Shown piece after piece: positions 46,202-54,972 of a stretch of 64,000 nt of DNA. Made by a program: the position numbers and the translations under genes. Position 1 is the first letter of the stretch, and every line of letters starts with the position of its first letter. The notes under the pieces were generated by a model. The model was not told the origin of the DNA and ran no database searches. It worked only from the letters and a program-made list of their open reading frames with translations. The stretch spans positions 248,001-312,000 of the forward strand of contig NZ_LN909046.1 of NCBI RefSeq assembly GCF_001486585.1. Direction: 5' to 3'. Source of the stretch: Paenibacillus senegalimassiliensis (GTDB taxonomy: Bacteria > Bacillota > Bacilli > Paenibacillales > Paenibacillaceae).

Positions 46202-46942
46202 ATGGAGCTTACGGTAATCGGGTATTGGGGAGCATTTCCCGCCAAAAATGAAGCCACTTCAGGTTACTTGCTTAGGCATAAGGAGTGCGCCGTGCTGCTG
46301 GATTGTGGCAGTGGTGTGCTGTCGCGGCTGCAAAATGAAATCGAGTTGGAGCAACTGGATGCGGTGTTCATCACGCATACGCATGCTGATCATTTTGCGG
46401 ATGCTTATGCACTGGAATTTGCCGCCTTGGTCTTGACGCAGATTGGTAAGCGGACGCAGCCGCTGGACGTGTATGTGTATGACACTGCTCCGGAAAGCCT
46501 GCATTTTGCTTATCCGGACTATGTCAGGGTACACGCCATTGATACGGGACAGACCGTAACGGTTGGAGAAGTGATGTTTACGTTCCAGGAGACCATTCAT
46601 GAGGTTCCCTGCTGCGCGATCAAGGCGACGTCCCCGGAGGGGCAGTCAATTGTCTATTCTGGCGATACGGGATTCTGTCCGGGCTTCGTCGAATTTGCCT
46701 CAAATGCTGATTTGCTTGTGCTGGAGAGTAGCTTCTATGAAGTGCAGAAGGGGATGATGTCAGGACATCTCACGGCGGGGGAAGCAGGTAAGGTAGCCCG
46801 CTTGGCTGGTGTTGGTCATTTAATTCTGACGCATCTTCCACATTACGGAGAGCATCAGCAACTTAAGTTAGAAGCCGGTCACAACTATAAGGGTCCCATT
46901 GAACTGGCACATTCCGGCTTGAAGTGGAGTTTGCAACTATAA
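46202..46942 (+). CDS. MBL fold metallo-hydrolase, YhfI-like
   Basis: The protein of about 246 residues has the metallo-beta-lactamase fold with the zinc motif ITHTHADHFAD and later ligands in VYSGDTGFCPGF and LILTHLPHYGEH. The opening TVIGYWGAFPAKNEATSGYLL is typical of the YhfI group, related to RNase Z-like phosphodiesterases. The substrate is unknown. The frame is open from 46148, but the ATG at 46202 starts the fold and has AAGGGATGG upstream. It lies between the RpiR regulator and the peptide-binding protein genes. Confidence 0.87.
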   Translation: MELTVIGYWGAFPAKNEATSGYLLRHKECAVLLDCGSGVLSRLQNEIELEQLDAVFITHTHADHFADAYALEFAALVLTQIGKRTQPLDVYVYDTAPESLHFAYPDYVRVHAIDTGQTVTVGEVMFTFQETIHEVPCCAIKATSPEGQSIVYSGDTGFCPGFVEFASNADLLVLESSFYEVQKGMMSGHLTAGEAGKVARLAGVGHLILTHLPHYGEHQQLKLEAGHNYKGPIELAHSGLKWSLQL

Positions 46943-46990
46943 AAATTATAAGTTCAAAAACATATTGGATCATGGAGAGGAGCAATCATC

Positions 46991-48571
46991 ATGAAATGGA
47001 ACAAGAAATGGGTTGCAGGATTGTCGACGGTCACCTTGCTAGCGATCATTATTACAGGGTGTGGAGGGAACGCTACGCAGCCCGCTCCAACGGGCAATCA
47101 ACCCGCAAATACGGGAGCAGCGACAGAGACGGAGCAGACGAAGATCAAGGAGGGCGGGACGGTCAGAGTATCTATTGCTACAGAGCCGGACAATCTTGAC
47201 CCTTATCTATCTGCGGCTACCGATACGAACTCTATGATGGATAACGTGTTTGACGGCTTGTTTGAAGCCGGAGAGAATGGAGAACTGGTTCCGGCAATCA
47301 CAGAATCCTACGAGGTGTCGGAGGATGGTCTGACTTATACCTTCAAATTAAAGCAAGGCGTTGTATTCCATGATGGTTCGGCCTTGACCTCGGAAGATGT
47401 CTATTATTCCTACGCCAAGCTGGCTGGGCTGGATGGACAAGAGCCGCTTTCGTCCAAGTTCTCTGGTGTGGACAGCGTGGAGACGCCGGACGAGCATACC
47501 GTGATCATTAAGCTCAAAGGTCAGGATGCGGCCTTCCTGGCGGCGAACATTGCAGCCATCGTCCCGAAAGATTATGACAAGCAAAGTGAGCAGCCCATAG
47601 GGGCGGGACCGTTCAAATTCGTAGAGTATCAGCCGGGGCAGCAGTTGGTGCTGGAGAAGAATGCTGATTTCTACGATAAGGAACGCATGCCAAAGCTGGA
47701 TCGCGTTGAATTCAAAATCATGCCGGATGCCAACTCCTCGGTGCTGGCACTGCAAGCCGGAGATATTGATATGGTCCCTGGAGTGAGTGCACAAGGCGCT
47801 CTGCAATTGGGAGAAGGTTATACCATTGTGTCGGGTCCGCAAAATATGGTGCAGTTGATGGCCTTGAACAATTCCGTGAAGCCGCTGGATGACGTTAAGG
47901 TTCGCCAAGCTATTAATCTGGCCGTAGACAAGGATGTTATTATTCAAACCGTATCGGACGGGAATGGCACGCCACTCGGCTCCAACATGAGCCCGGCGAT
48001 GAAGATGTATTATCAGGAAGGACTGGAGAATCGCTATGCGCCAAATGTGGAGCAGGCCAAAGCATTGTTGAAGGAAGCCGGTTATGAGGACGGATTTGAC
48101 TTGACGATTACGGTACCTTCCAACTATCAATTCCATGTGGATACAGCTCAGGTGATTAGTGAGCAGCTTAAGCAGGTAGGTATTCGTGCCACGCTCAAGC
48201 AGATTGAGTGGAGCAGTTGGCTGGAGGATGTATATAACAATGCCAAATATGAAGCTACCATTATTGGCTTGACCGGGAAGCTGGACCCGCATGAGGTGCT
48301 AGGGCGCTATGAATCCAGTTATGCGAAGAACTTCTACAAGTTCAGTAATAGTGAATTCGATGGTCTGATTGAAAAAGCGCGTACGGAACTGGATGAGACG
48401 GCGCGAGCTGACCTCTACAAGCAGGCGCAGGAATTACTGACGGAGCAAGCCGTTGCCGTGTTCATTATGGACCCTAGCCGGAATGTAGCCATGAAGCAAA
48501 ATCTGCAAGGCTTTAAAATGTATCCAGTACAAAAGTATGACTTCGCTGCCATGTATTTTACGGAAGAATAA
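46991..48571 (+). CDS. Oligopeptide/dipeptide ABC transporter binding lipoprotein
   Basis: The 526-residue family 5 solute-binding protein has a lipoprotein signal with lipobox IIITGC, a Thr/Ala/Asn-rich linker, and the fold of DppA/OppA (VSIATEPDNLDPYLSA; SYEVSEDGLTYTFKLKQGVVFHDG; LTSEDVYYSYAKL). It captures peptides, or sometimes nickel, heme or glycosides, for the downstream permeases and ATPases. GGAGAGGAG precedes the ATG. It begins the dpp-like part of the operon. The ligand cannot be told from sequence. Confidence 0.92.
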   Translation: MKWNKKWVAGLSTVTLLAIIITGCGGNATQPAPTGNQPANTGAATETEQTKIKEGGTVRVSIATEPDNLDPYLSAATDTNSMMDNVFDGLFEAGENGELVPAITESYEVSEDGLTYTFKLKQGVVFHDGSALTSEDVYYSYAKLAGLDGQEPLSSKFSGVDSVETPDEHTVIIKLKGQDAAFLAANIAAIVPKDYDKQSEQPIGAGPFKFVEYQPGQQLVLEKNADFYDKERMPKLDRVEFKIMPDANSSVLALQAGDIDMVPGVSAQGALQLGEGYTIVSGPQNMVQLMALNNSVKPLDDVKVRQAINLAVDKDVIIQTVSDGNGTPLGSNMSPAMKMYYQEGLENRYAPNVEQAKALLKEAGYEDGFDLTITVPSNYQFHVDTAQVISEQLKQVGIRATLKQIEWSSWLEDVYNNAKYEATIIGLTGKLDPHEVLGRYESSYAKNFYKFSNSEFDGLIEKARTELDETARADLYKQAQELLTEQAVAVFIMDPSRNVAMKQNLQGFKMYPVQKYDFAAMYFTEE

Positions 48572-48588
48572 TATAGGGGACATGCACC

Positions 48589-49533
48589 TTGAGATTTTAT
48601 ATCCGGAAGCTGATCATGCTAGCCACTACGGTACTGCTCGTATCAGTTATTACCTTTCTCGTATTTCAGGTTCTTCCCGGTGATCCCGCCCAGATTATTC
48701 TGGGCGTGGACGCCGATCCCCATCAGTTGGCTGCTTTGCGGCAAACGATGGGGCTTGATCGTCCGGTGGCAGAGCGTTATATGACCTGGATTAAGAATGC
48801 CGTCGTAGGCGACTTGGGTCAATCCTTACGCTACCAACGACCGGTTGCAGATATTTTGGCTGAGAGGGTGCCAGTTACAGTATCGCTGGCCTTGTTATCT
48901 CTGACGCTAACCTTGGCGATAGGTGTTCCCCTGGGAACATTGGTCGCTAGAAATGACGGAAAATGGCCGGCGGTATGGTTGTCGGCGCTGACACAGTTGG
49001 GGGTAGCGATGCCGTCCTTTTGGCTTGCTTTTATTCTAATTCTGGTGTTCTCGGTTACCTTCCGCTTGTTCCCCACGTATGGCTACATTCCATGGGGAGA
49101 GGACCCTCTGGGGGCGTTGCGTTCTCTGTTCCTGCCGTCCCTGGCGCTAGCCATTCCCGGAATTGCTGTTGTGACGAGGTACTTGCGCAATACGCTACTG
49201 GATCAAAGCCGGATGGACTACGTGCGAACTGCCAGAAGTAAGGGGCTCAGGGAGAAGGGCATTATGTACCGTCACATCTTGCGTAATGCACTGATTCCCG
49301 TAGTGACCATCATCGGTCTCATCATTACCGATACGCTCGGAGGCAGTATTGTGGTGGAAAATGTGTTCGCACTGCCGGGGCTGGGCAATCTGCTGATTAC
49401 CTCTATTGGGACACGTGATTTGCCCTTGGTGCAGACGCTGGTGTTGTATATTGCTATTTTGGTAGTCGGGATCAACTTCGTGGTTGATTTGTTATATAAG
49501 GTGATTGATCCCCGCATTCGATTGAAAAGGTGA
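48589..49533 (+). CDS. Dipeptide-type ABC transporter permease, DppB-like
   Basis: The 314-residue permease has six helices and the EAA-type loop DYVRTARSKGLREKGIMYRHILRNALIP, with the N-terminal string VITFLVFQVLPGDPAQIILG typical of DppB/OppB. The start is TTG at 48589, 8 bases after AGGGGA. The ATG a few bases upstream is out of frame. It is followed 9 bases later by the DppC-like gene. Confidence 0.93.
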   Translation: MRFYIRKLIMLATTVLLVSVITFLVFQVLPGDPAQIILGVDADPHQLAALRQTMGLDRPVAERYMTWIKNAVVGDLGQSLRYQRPVADILAERVPVTVSLALLSLTLTLAIGVPLGTLVARNDGKWPAVWLSALTQLGVAMPSFWLAFILILVFSVTFRLFPTYGYIPWGEDPLGALRSLFLPSLALAIPGIAVVTRYLRNTLLDQSRMDYVRTARSKGLREKGIMYRHILRNALIPVVTIIGLIITDTLGGSIVVENVFALPGLGNLLITSIGTRDLPLVQTLVLYIAILVVGINFVVDLLYKVIDPRIRLKR

Positions 49534-49542
49534 GAACCCATC

Positions 49543-50361
49543 ATGAACGTTAACTACTGGCTTCGCAGCAAACCGCTGGTCATCGGCGGTCTGCTGGTTA
49601 TCTTGCTACTGCTCTTTATGTTGACGGGGCTGTTCTATACCCCATACGAACCTAATGAAATGAATACCGCGATGCGGCTAGCTCCTCCGCAAGCCAGTCA
49701 TCTGTGGGGGACGGACAATTTTGGACGTGATATTTTCAGCAGGATTATGGAAGGCGCGCAGACGGCGTTTCTTATCGGCGTATCCTCCGTGTCCATCGGT
49801 TTGACTTGTGGACTCGTTATCGGCGCTGTGGCCGGTTATTTTGGCGGCTGGCTGGACGAGGTGATTATGCGATTTATCGACGCAATGCAGGCCTTCCCAG
49901 GCATTCTACTGGCGATTATGCTGGTCTCCGTGTTTGGTCCCGGGCTGAATAATACGATACTGGCGCTTGGATTGATGAGTATTCCGTCCTTCTCACGGAT
50001 TGCTCGCAGTGGGTTTATCCAATACAAGGAATTTGATTTTGTGAAGGCTTCGATTGCCAAAGGGGCGGGAGCTTGGCGCATTATCATCCGCCATATCCTT
50101 CCGAACATGGTCTCTCCCTTAATAGTTGCTGCCTCATTAGGGTTCTCCGGCTCCGTGCTGGCAGAGGCCGGACTTAGCTATCTGGGGTTGGGTGTTCAAC
50201 CCCCGGACCCGAGTTGGGGCCGGATGCTAAGCGAAGCGCAGCCGTTCATTATTAATGCCCCATGGTATGTCATTTTGACCGGTGTGGTGCTGACGGCTAT
50301 GGTTCTGGGCTTTAATTTGCTGGGCGATGGTATTCGGGATATATACAACAAGAAGGGCTAG
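49543..50361 (+). CDS. Dipeptide-type ABC transporter permease, DppC-like
   Basis: The 272-residue permease is the partner of DppB. It has the conserved HLWGTDNFGRDIFSRIMEGA near the N-terminus, the EAA loop EFDFVKASIAKGAGAWRIIIRHILPN, and the end VVLTAMVLGFNLLGDGIRD. AAAGGTGAG precedes the ATG. It is part of a complete five-subunit peptide importer. Confidence 0.94.
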   Translation: MNVNYWLRSKPLVIGGLLVILLLLFMLTGLFYTPYEPNEMNTAMRLAPPQASHLWGTDNFGRDIFSRIMEGAQTAFLIGVSSVSIGLTCGLVIGAVAGYFGGWLDEVIMRFIDAMQAFPGILLAIMLVSVFGPGLNNTILALGLMSIPSFSRIARSGFIQYKEFDFVKASIAKGAGAWRIIIRHILPNMVSPLIVAASLGFSGSVLAEAGLSYLGLGVQPPDPSWGRMLSEAQPFIINAPWYVILTGVVLTAMVLGFNLLGDGIRDIYNKKG

Positions 50362-50372
50362 GAGGAGAAACG

Positions 50373-51374
50373 ATGGGAACGGCACTATTGGAGGTAAAGG
50401 AGCTTGAAGTGGCCTTCTCCGGCGGGAAAACCTCATATCCGGCATTGCAAAGCATTTCCTTCGCCTTGCGTGAAGGAGAGGTGCTGGGAATTGTGGGAGA
50501 ATCCGGCTGTGGCAAGAGCCTGACCTCATTGTCGGTTATGGGGCTGTTGCCCGGAGGGGCAGAAGTTACCAAAGGGGAAATTTGGCTGGAAGGGACAAAC
50601 CTATATGGCCTAAGCGCGGAGGAATGGTGCAACGTGCGGGGCAAGCAGGCGGCCATGATCTTTCAGGACCCTATGACGGCATTAAATCCACTAGTCCCCA
50701 TTGGAAGACAAATTGCCGAGACGGCACTGATTCATATGCGGATTTCACGCCAGGAAGCACGTGAGCTTGCTCTGGATATGATGAAGCGGGTTGGCTTGCC
50801 GCGCGTGGAACAGCTGTTTCGCGAATACCCCCACCAATTGTCGGGCGGAATGCGCCAGAGGGTCATGATCGCGATGGCGCTGATTTGCCGTCCGCAATTG
50901 CTGATTGCGGACGAGCCTACAACGGCGCTGGATGTGACCATTCAGGCGCAGATTCTTAGCTTGCTGCGGGACATGAAGGAAGAGACCGGAGCGGCTATGC
51001 TGTTCATTTCCCATGACTTGGGCGTTATTCGCGAGATTAGCGACCGGGTGATGGTTATGTACGCTGGCTATGTAGTGGAGGAAGCTCCCGTGGAAGAACT
51101 GCTAAACGATCCGAAGCATCCTTACACCGTTGGCTTATTAAAGTCTATTCCTGATACTGGACATAAAAATCAACCACTCCATACCATCCCGGGCCGTGTG
51201 CCCGCTCTCGCTGAACGCGGGGGCGGCTGCCCGTTCGTGGGACGATGTCCACATGCGGAGCCTATTTGCGCAGATAAGGTTCCTTCCCTGACAGAGTCAA
51301 CGGTCAACCATTGGGTTCGCTGTCATTTATACGAAGGGGCGGCTAAACCTATGGAGACGGAGGTGAGCTTATGA
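50373..51374 (+). CDS. Dipeptide-type ABC transporter ATPase, DppD-like
   Basis: The 333-residue ATPase has Walker A GESGCGKS, the ABC signature LSGGMRQRV, Walker B LLIADEPTTALDVT, and the C-terminal oligopeptide-transporter extension with the cysteines of CPFVGRCPHAEPIC, which in relatives bind an Fe-S cluster. AGGAGGAG precedes the ATG. It overlaps the next ATPase gene by four bases. Confidence 0.95.
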   Translation: MGTALLEVKELEVAFSGGKTSYPALQSISFALREGEVLGIVGESGCGKSLTSLSVMGLLPGGAEVTKGEIWLEGTNLYGLSAEEWCNVRGKQAAMIFQDPMTALNPLVPIGRQIAETALIHMRISRQEARELALDMMKRVGLPRVEQLFREYPHQLSGGMRQRVMIAMALICRPQLLIADEPTTALDVTIQAQILSLLRDMKEETGAAMLFISHDLGVIREISDRVMVMYAGYVVEEAPVEELLNDPKHPYTVGLLKSIPDTGHKNQPLHTIPGRVPALAERGGGCPFVGRCPHAEPICADKVPSLTESTVNHWVRCHLYEGAAKPMETEVSL

Positions 51375-52342
51375 GTACCGCATTGGTAGAGGTGGAAGAG
51401 CTGGTTAAATATTATCCGGTTCCCCGGCAAGGACTATGGGAGAGCCAGCAATATGTCAAAGCGGTGGATCATGTCTCGTTCACGATTCATTCGGGTGAGA
51501 CCTTTGGCTTAGTCGGAGAAAGCGGCTGCGGCAAATCTACAACGGGGCAGATGCTGGTCCGGCTCCTGGAGCGGACAGAGGGCAGTATACGTTACCAAGG
51601 AACAGATATTGGAGGATTGGACCGCCGGGGGATGAGGGCGCTTCGCCGAGACCTGCAAATTGTGTTTCAGGACCCGTATGCTTCCTTGAATCCCAAGAAG
51701 CAGATTGGCTGGATTTTAGAAGAGCCCCTCGTCATTCACCGGCTTGGTAACAGGGAGGAAAGGCAGAGCATCGTGGCGTCCACCTTGGAGCAGGTAGGGC
51801 TGGATCAGAGCTATTTGAAGCGTTATCCCCATGAGCTAAGCGGAGGGCAGCGGCAACGCGTCGGCATAGCCGCAGCCCTTGTCCTGAATCCGAAATTTAT
51901 CGTTATTGATGAGGCTGTGTCTGCCCTGGACGTTTCCATTCAGTCGCAGATTCTCAACTTGCTGAAGGAGTTGCAGCAGAGCCTGGGGCTGACGTATCTA
52001 TTTATCTCCCATGACTTGAACGTTGTGCAGTATATGAGTGACCGCATCGGGGTGATGTATCTGGGGAAGATGGTGGAGATTATGGATGTAGCGCAAGGAA
52101 GCCACGAACCCCTGCATCCTTACACCCGGGCCTTGTTCTCCTCTATTCCCCGGGTTAAGCCGATAGCGGGCGAGCGTATTTTACTCCAGGGAGACTTGCC
52201 AAGTCCGGTTGACCCGCCCTCGGGCTGCGCCTTTCATCCACGTTGCCCCTTTGCTATGGAGAGATGTAAGCAGGATCAGCCGCAGCTAACGCCTCACTCG
52301 ACGGGGAATATGGTGAGCTGCCATCTATATGAAGGAACTTAA
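51371..52342 (+). CDS. Dipeptide-type ABC transporter ATPase, DppF-like
   Basis: The 323-residue second ATPase has Walker A GESGCGKST, signature LSGGQRQRV, Walker B FIVIDEAVSALDVS, and the C-terminal CAFHPRCPFAMERC. It forms the heterodimeric motor with the DppD-like protein. In the Walker B region Ala replaces the usual Pro (DEAVSALD), which is common in DppF. GAGGTGAG precedes the ATG, which overlaps the upstream stop. Confidence 0.95.
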   Translation: MSTALVEVEELVKYYPVPRQGLWESQQYVKAVDHVSFTIHSGETFGLVGESGCGKSTTGQMLVRLLERTEGSIRYQGTDIGGLDRRGMRALRRDLQIVFQDPYASLNPKKQIGWILEEPLVIHRLGNREERQSIVASTLEQVGLDQSYLKRYPHELSGGQRQRVGIAAALVLNPKFIVIDEAVSALDVSIQSQILNLLKELQQSLGLTYLFISHDLNVVQYMSDRIGVMYLGKMVEIMDVAQGSHEPLHPYTRALFSSIPRVKPIAGERILLQGDLPSPVDPPSGCAFHPRCPFAMERCKQDQPQLTPHSTGNMVSCHLYEGT

Positions 52343-52365
52343 TCAGACAGAAGGAGAGAGACAGG

Positions 52366-53178
52366 ATGAACATCGGAATTATATCGGATCTTCATGTTGA
52401 TTTAAATGAACAGCAAGGAGATATTGCCATCGAGGAAGCGTTGTTGCAAGTTGTCCGGGAACGGGAATTGAATCAATTAATTATCGCCGGAGATATTTCC
52501 AATGACCTGCACATCAGCTTGAAGGTTCTTGAGGGGTTACGTGAGGCCAGCGGCATTCCGGTGTTGTTCGTTCCTGGCAACCATGATTATTGGAGCAAGG
52601 AGAATGGAATTACGGATACGTGGGAAATTTATCGAGCTTATCAAACCTTCTCTGGCTGCTTAAGTGAACGCTCCTATTCATTGAATGAACAATGGGCCGT
52701 CATTGGTAATACCGGCTGGTATGACTACACCATGGGAGAGCCTAAATACGGAACGGTTGATTTTGAGGAAATGAAGCTGGGCGAGCGTACGTGGCAGGAC
52801 AGTATTTATGTAAAATGGGGAAGAAGTAATGCGGATATGCATCGCTATTTCTATGAAGCGTTAGAGCAGGAGTTAATCAAGCATCAAGGCAAGCAGATTA
52901 TTTTGGTTACCCATATGCTGGGGCATCCCTTCTTCAAGGTGCCGATGCCGCATCCCCGCTGGGAATATTTCAACGCCTTCCTTGGAAGTACAGAATATAC
53001 CGATTTATATGAGAAGTATGACGTACGTTACGCCGTGATGGGGCATGTGCATTATCGGAAGCGGCAGATTCATCAGAACACGGAAATGATTTGTGCTTGC
53101 CTGGGATATCGTAGGGAATGGAGACAGGCAGTCGCCGTCGAGGAGATACGGAGCTGCCTGCAAATAATCTCTGTTTAA
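52366..53178 (+). CDS. Calcineurin-like metallophosphoesterase
   Basis: The 270-residue protein has all blocks of the dinuclear metallophosphoesterase fold: ISDLHVD, AGDIS, GNHDYW, VTHML and MGHVHY. The substrate could be a phosphodiester or phosphomonoester. It is the last gene of the HAD-RpiR-MBL-Dpp run, 23 bases after the DppF-like gene with AAGGAGAGAG before the ATG. The dispersed repeat (copy B) begins directly after its stop codon. Confidence 0.9.
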   Translation: MNIGIISDLHVDLNEQQGDIAIEEALLQVVRERELNQLIIAGDISNDLHISLKVLEGLREASGIPVLFVPGNHDYWSKENGITDTWEIYRAYQTFSGCLSERSYSLNEQWAVIGNTGWYDYTMGEPKYGTVDFEEMKLGERTWQDSIYVKWGRSNADMHRYFYEALEQELIKHQGKQIILVTHMLGHPFFKVPMPHPRWEYFNAFLGSTEYTDLYEKYDVRYAVMGHVHYRKRQIHQNTEMICACLGYRREWRQAVAVEEIRSCLQIISV

Positions 53179-53354
53179 GAGGTTGTCAAAAAGTCATCTT
53201 TTGATCACGAAGCGGCTCCGGAAGTAAACTCGACATCGAATCTTGAATTCAGCCGGGACTTCCGATGCTCACGTACCCACTACGTACGCTCCGCTTCTCA
53301 GTCCCTAGCTTCATCCAACCTTCTTGGTGCTGAAAACCTGACTTTTTGAACTCG
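53179..53354. repeat. Dispersed intergenic repeat, copy B, with terminal inverted repeats
   Basis: This 176-bp element is related to copy A at 19168-19383, in the same orientation. The ends are inverted repeats (TCAAAAAGTCA at 53186-53196, complement at 53339-53349). It shares the identical 28-bp block at 53230-53257 and the right end, but lacks about 40 bp present in copy A. At the position of the CGTAGA hairpin of copy A it has a different stem, ACGTA/TACGT at 53271-53285. It fills the gap between the convergent metallophosphoesterase and kduD genes and may act as their terminator. Confidence 0.8.
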
Positions 53355-53386
53355 CATTAAATTTCAGTCATAAATATTTATAAGAA

Positions 53387-54139
53387 CTAGCGTGCCATCC
53401 AGCCGCCGTCCACGCAGAGGATATGGCCATTCAGGTAATCGGCCGCCGGGGAAGCCAGGAATACCGCCGGGCCCTTAAGGTCGTCAGGGGTTCCCCAACG
53501 CTCTGCGGGGATGCGATCGGTGATGGAATTCTTCCGGTTCTCATCCGCGCGAATTTGTGCGGTGTTGTCCGTGGCCATGTAGCCTGGCGCGATGCCGTTG
53601 ATTTGAAGGCCTTGGCCAGCCCATTCATTGGCGAAGGCTTTGGTCAGACCAGCGACGCCGTGCTTGCTGGCGGTATAGCCTGGAACATTGATGCCGCCTT
53701 GGTATGAGAGCATCGAGCAGATATTGATGATCTTGCCGCTGCCACGTTCAATCATATGGCGTCCAGCGATCTGCGATAGTAGAAATACCGTATTCAAGTT
53801 CAGGTTGATAACATCGAACCAATCTTTCTCCGGGTGGTCCTTCGCCGGAGCCCGGCGAATGATTCCCGCATTATTGACCAGAATGTCAATCTGTCCAGTC
53901 AATTGAAGAGCTTCATCAACGATGGATTGAAGCTGATCATGATTGCTCAAATCGGCAATAACCTCGCTAGATTTACGTCCCAAGCCTTCTACTTTACTTA
54001 CTGTCTCCGCGCTACTGCCAAGCGAAACATTCACAACATGGGCACCGGCTTCAGCAAGCCCGATAGCAATGCCTTGTCCGAGTCCGCTTGCCGCTCCCGT
54101 AACAAGAGCCGTCTTTCCCGACAGGTCAAACAGTTTCAT
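53387..54139 (-). CDS. kduD: 2-dehydro-3-deoxy-D-gluconate 5-dehydrogenase (KduD)
   Basis: The 250-residue short-chain dehydrogenase reduces 3-deoxy-D-glycero-2,5-hexodiulosonate to 2-keto-3-deoxygluconate with NAD(P)H. Motifs: TGAASGLGQGIA cofactor loop, NNAGI, catalytic Ser in NICSMLSYQGG and the YTASK active site. The C-terminus NGHILCVDGGWMAR is as in KduD. It is the third gene of kduI-deoR-kduD on the minus strand. GGAGAG precedes the ATG. Confidence 0.92.
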   Translation of the reverse strand: MKLFDLSGKTALVTGAASGLGQGIAIGLAEAGAHVVNVSLGSSAETVSKVEGLGRKSSEVIADLSNHDQLQSIVDEALQLTGQIDILVNNAGIIRRAPAKDHPEKDWFDVINLNLNTVFLLSQIAGRHMIERGSGKIINICSMLSYQGGINVPGYTASKHGVAGLTKAFANEWAGQGLQINGIAPGYMATDNTAQIRADENRKNSITDRIPAERWGTPDDLKGPAVFLASPAADYLNGHILCVDGGWMAR

Positions 54140-54191
54140 TGGCGTACACTCTCCATTTCAAATAATAAATTAGTGCCTTCCACATGTATTT

Positions 54192-54941
54192 CTATTCGAT
54201 GGCAACGTTGGAGTTTGCGTATAACCGGGCTGTTTCGGCAGTTAACCCTTGATCCGCAATAATGCGAGTCACTTCGTCTAGCCGCGCGAAGGTACGTAGG
54301 GCCGTCTGGCCGAATTTCTGGTGGTTCATAACGGCGATGACCTCGCGGGAGGTTTCGATCAAGGCACGCTTGAAGGCGATGAGATCCCCGGTATAGATGG
54401 ACAAGCCATGTTCCGGGTGGATGCCCGTTGCTGAGACGAATGCCTTCTGAATGTTAAGCTGCCGGATGTAGGCAGCAGACTCAGGCCCGGCGAGCATATT
54501 ACGTACGCGATATCCGCCTGGGACGACTAGCCGAATCTGGTCCTTGGCGGCCAGCTCGCTGATAATGTAGACGTCATTAGTAACTACGGTCAGCGGCCGA
54601 TTGTCCAGGCGCCGGGCGATTTCCAGCGTAGTGCTTCCTCCATCGAGGGCAATGATATCCCCATCTTCAATATGAATCAGCGCTTTGCGGGCAATTTCCT
54701 GCTTCTCTTCCCCATGCTTGGCTAGCGGCTCCCTGGAGGGCAAAATGCCGTACTGATCACTCTGGGCAAGTATCGCGCCGCCATGCACCCGCATCAGCAA
54801 GCCTTGCTCCTCCAATTTGGCCAGATCTTCGCGAATGGTCTTGCCGGTAACGCCTAGCTGTTCGCTTAATTCTGCCACTGTTACTTCTTTGTGCGTCAGC
54901 AGAACCTCCATAATTTTCTCGTGCCGTCGAATTTGGCTCAT
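54192..54941 (-). CDS. DeoR/GlpR family transcriptional regulator
   Basis: The 249-residue regulator has an N-terminal DeoR helix-turn-helix (VTVAELSEQLGVTGKTIREDLAKLEEQG) and a C-terminal DeoRC sensor domain (IALDGGSTTLEIARRL, VVTNDVYIISELA). Such regulators bind phosphorylated sugars. Lying between kduI and kduD, it most likely represses this operon and perhaps the divergent eda gene. The AT-rich repeats upstream of kduI are candidate operators. Confidence 0.9.
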   Translation of the reverse strand: MSQIRRHEKIMEVLLTHKEVTVAELSEQLGVTGKTIREDLAKLEEQGLLMRVHGGAILAQSDQYGILPSREPLAKHGEEKQEIARKALIHIEDGDIIALDGGSTTLEIARRLDNRPLTVVTNDVYIISELAAKDQIRLVVPGGYRVRNMLAGPESAAYIRQLNIQKAFVSATGIHPEHGLSIYTGDLIAFKRALIETSREVIAVMNHQKFGQTALRTFARLDEVTRIIADQGLTAETARLYANSNVAIE

Positions 54942-54972
54942 ATCTACTTCACTCTTCCATCAGGTAATGCCC

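Noticed and set aside
47348-48292. Open frame of 314 codons on the minus strand
   Set aside because: Shadow of the peptide-binding lipoprotein gene; the translation is rich in Arg, His and Gln and matches no family.
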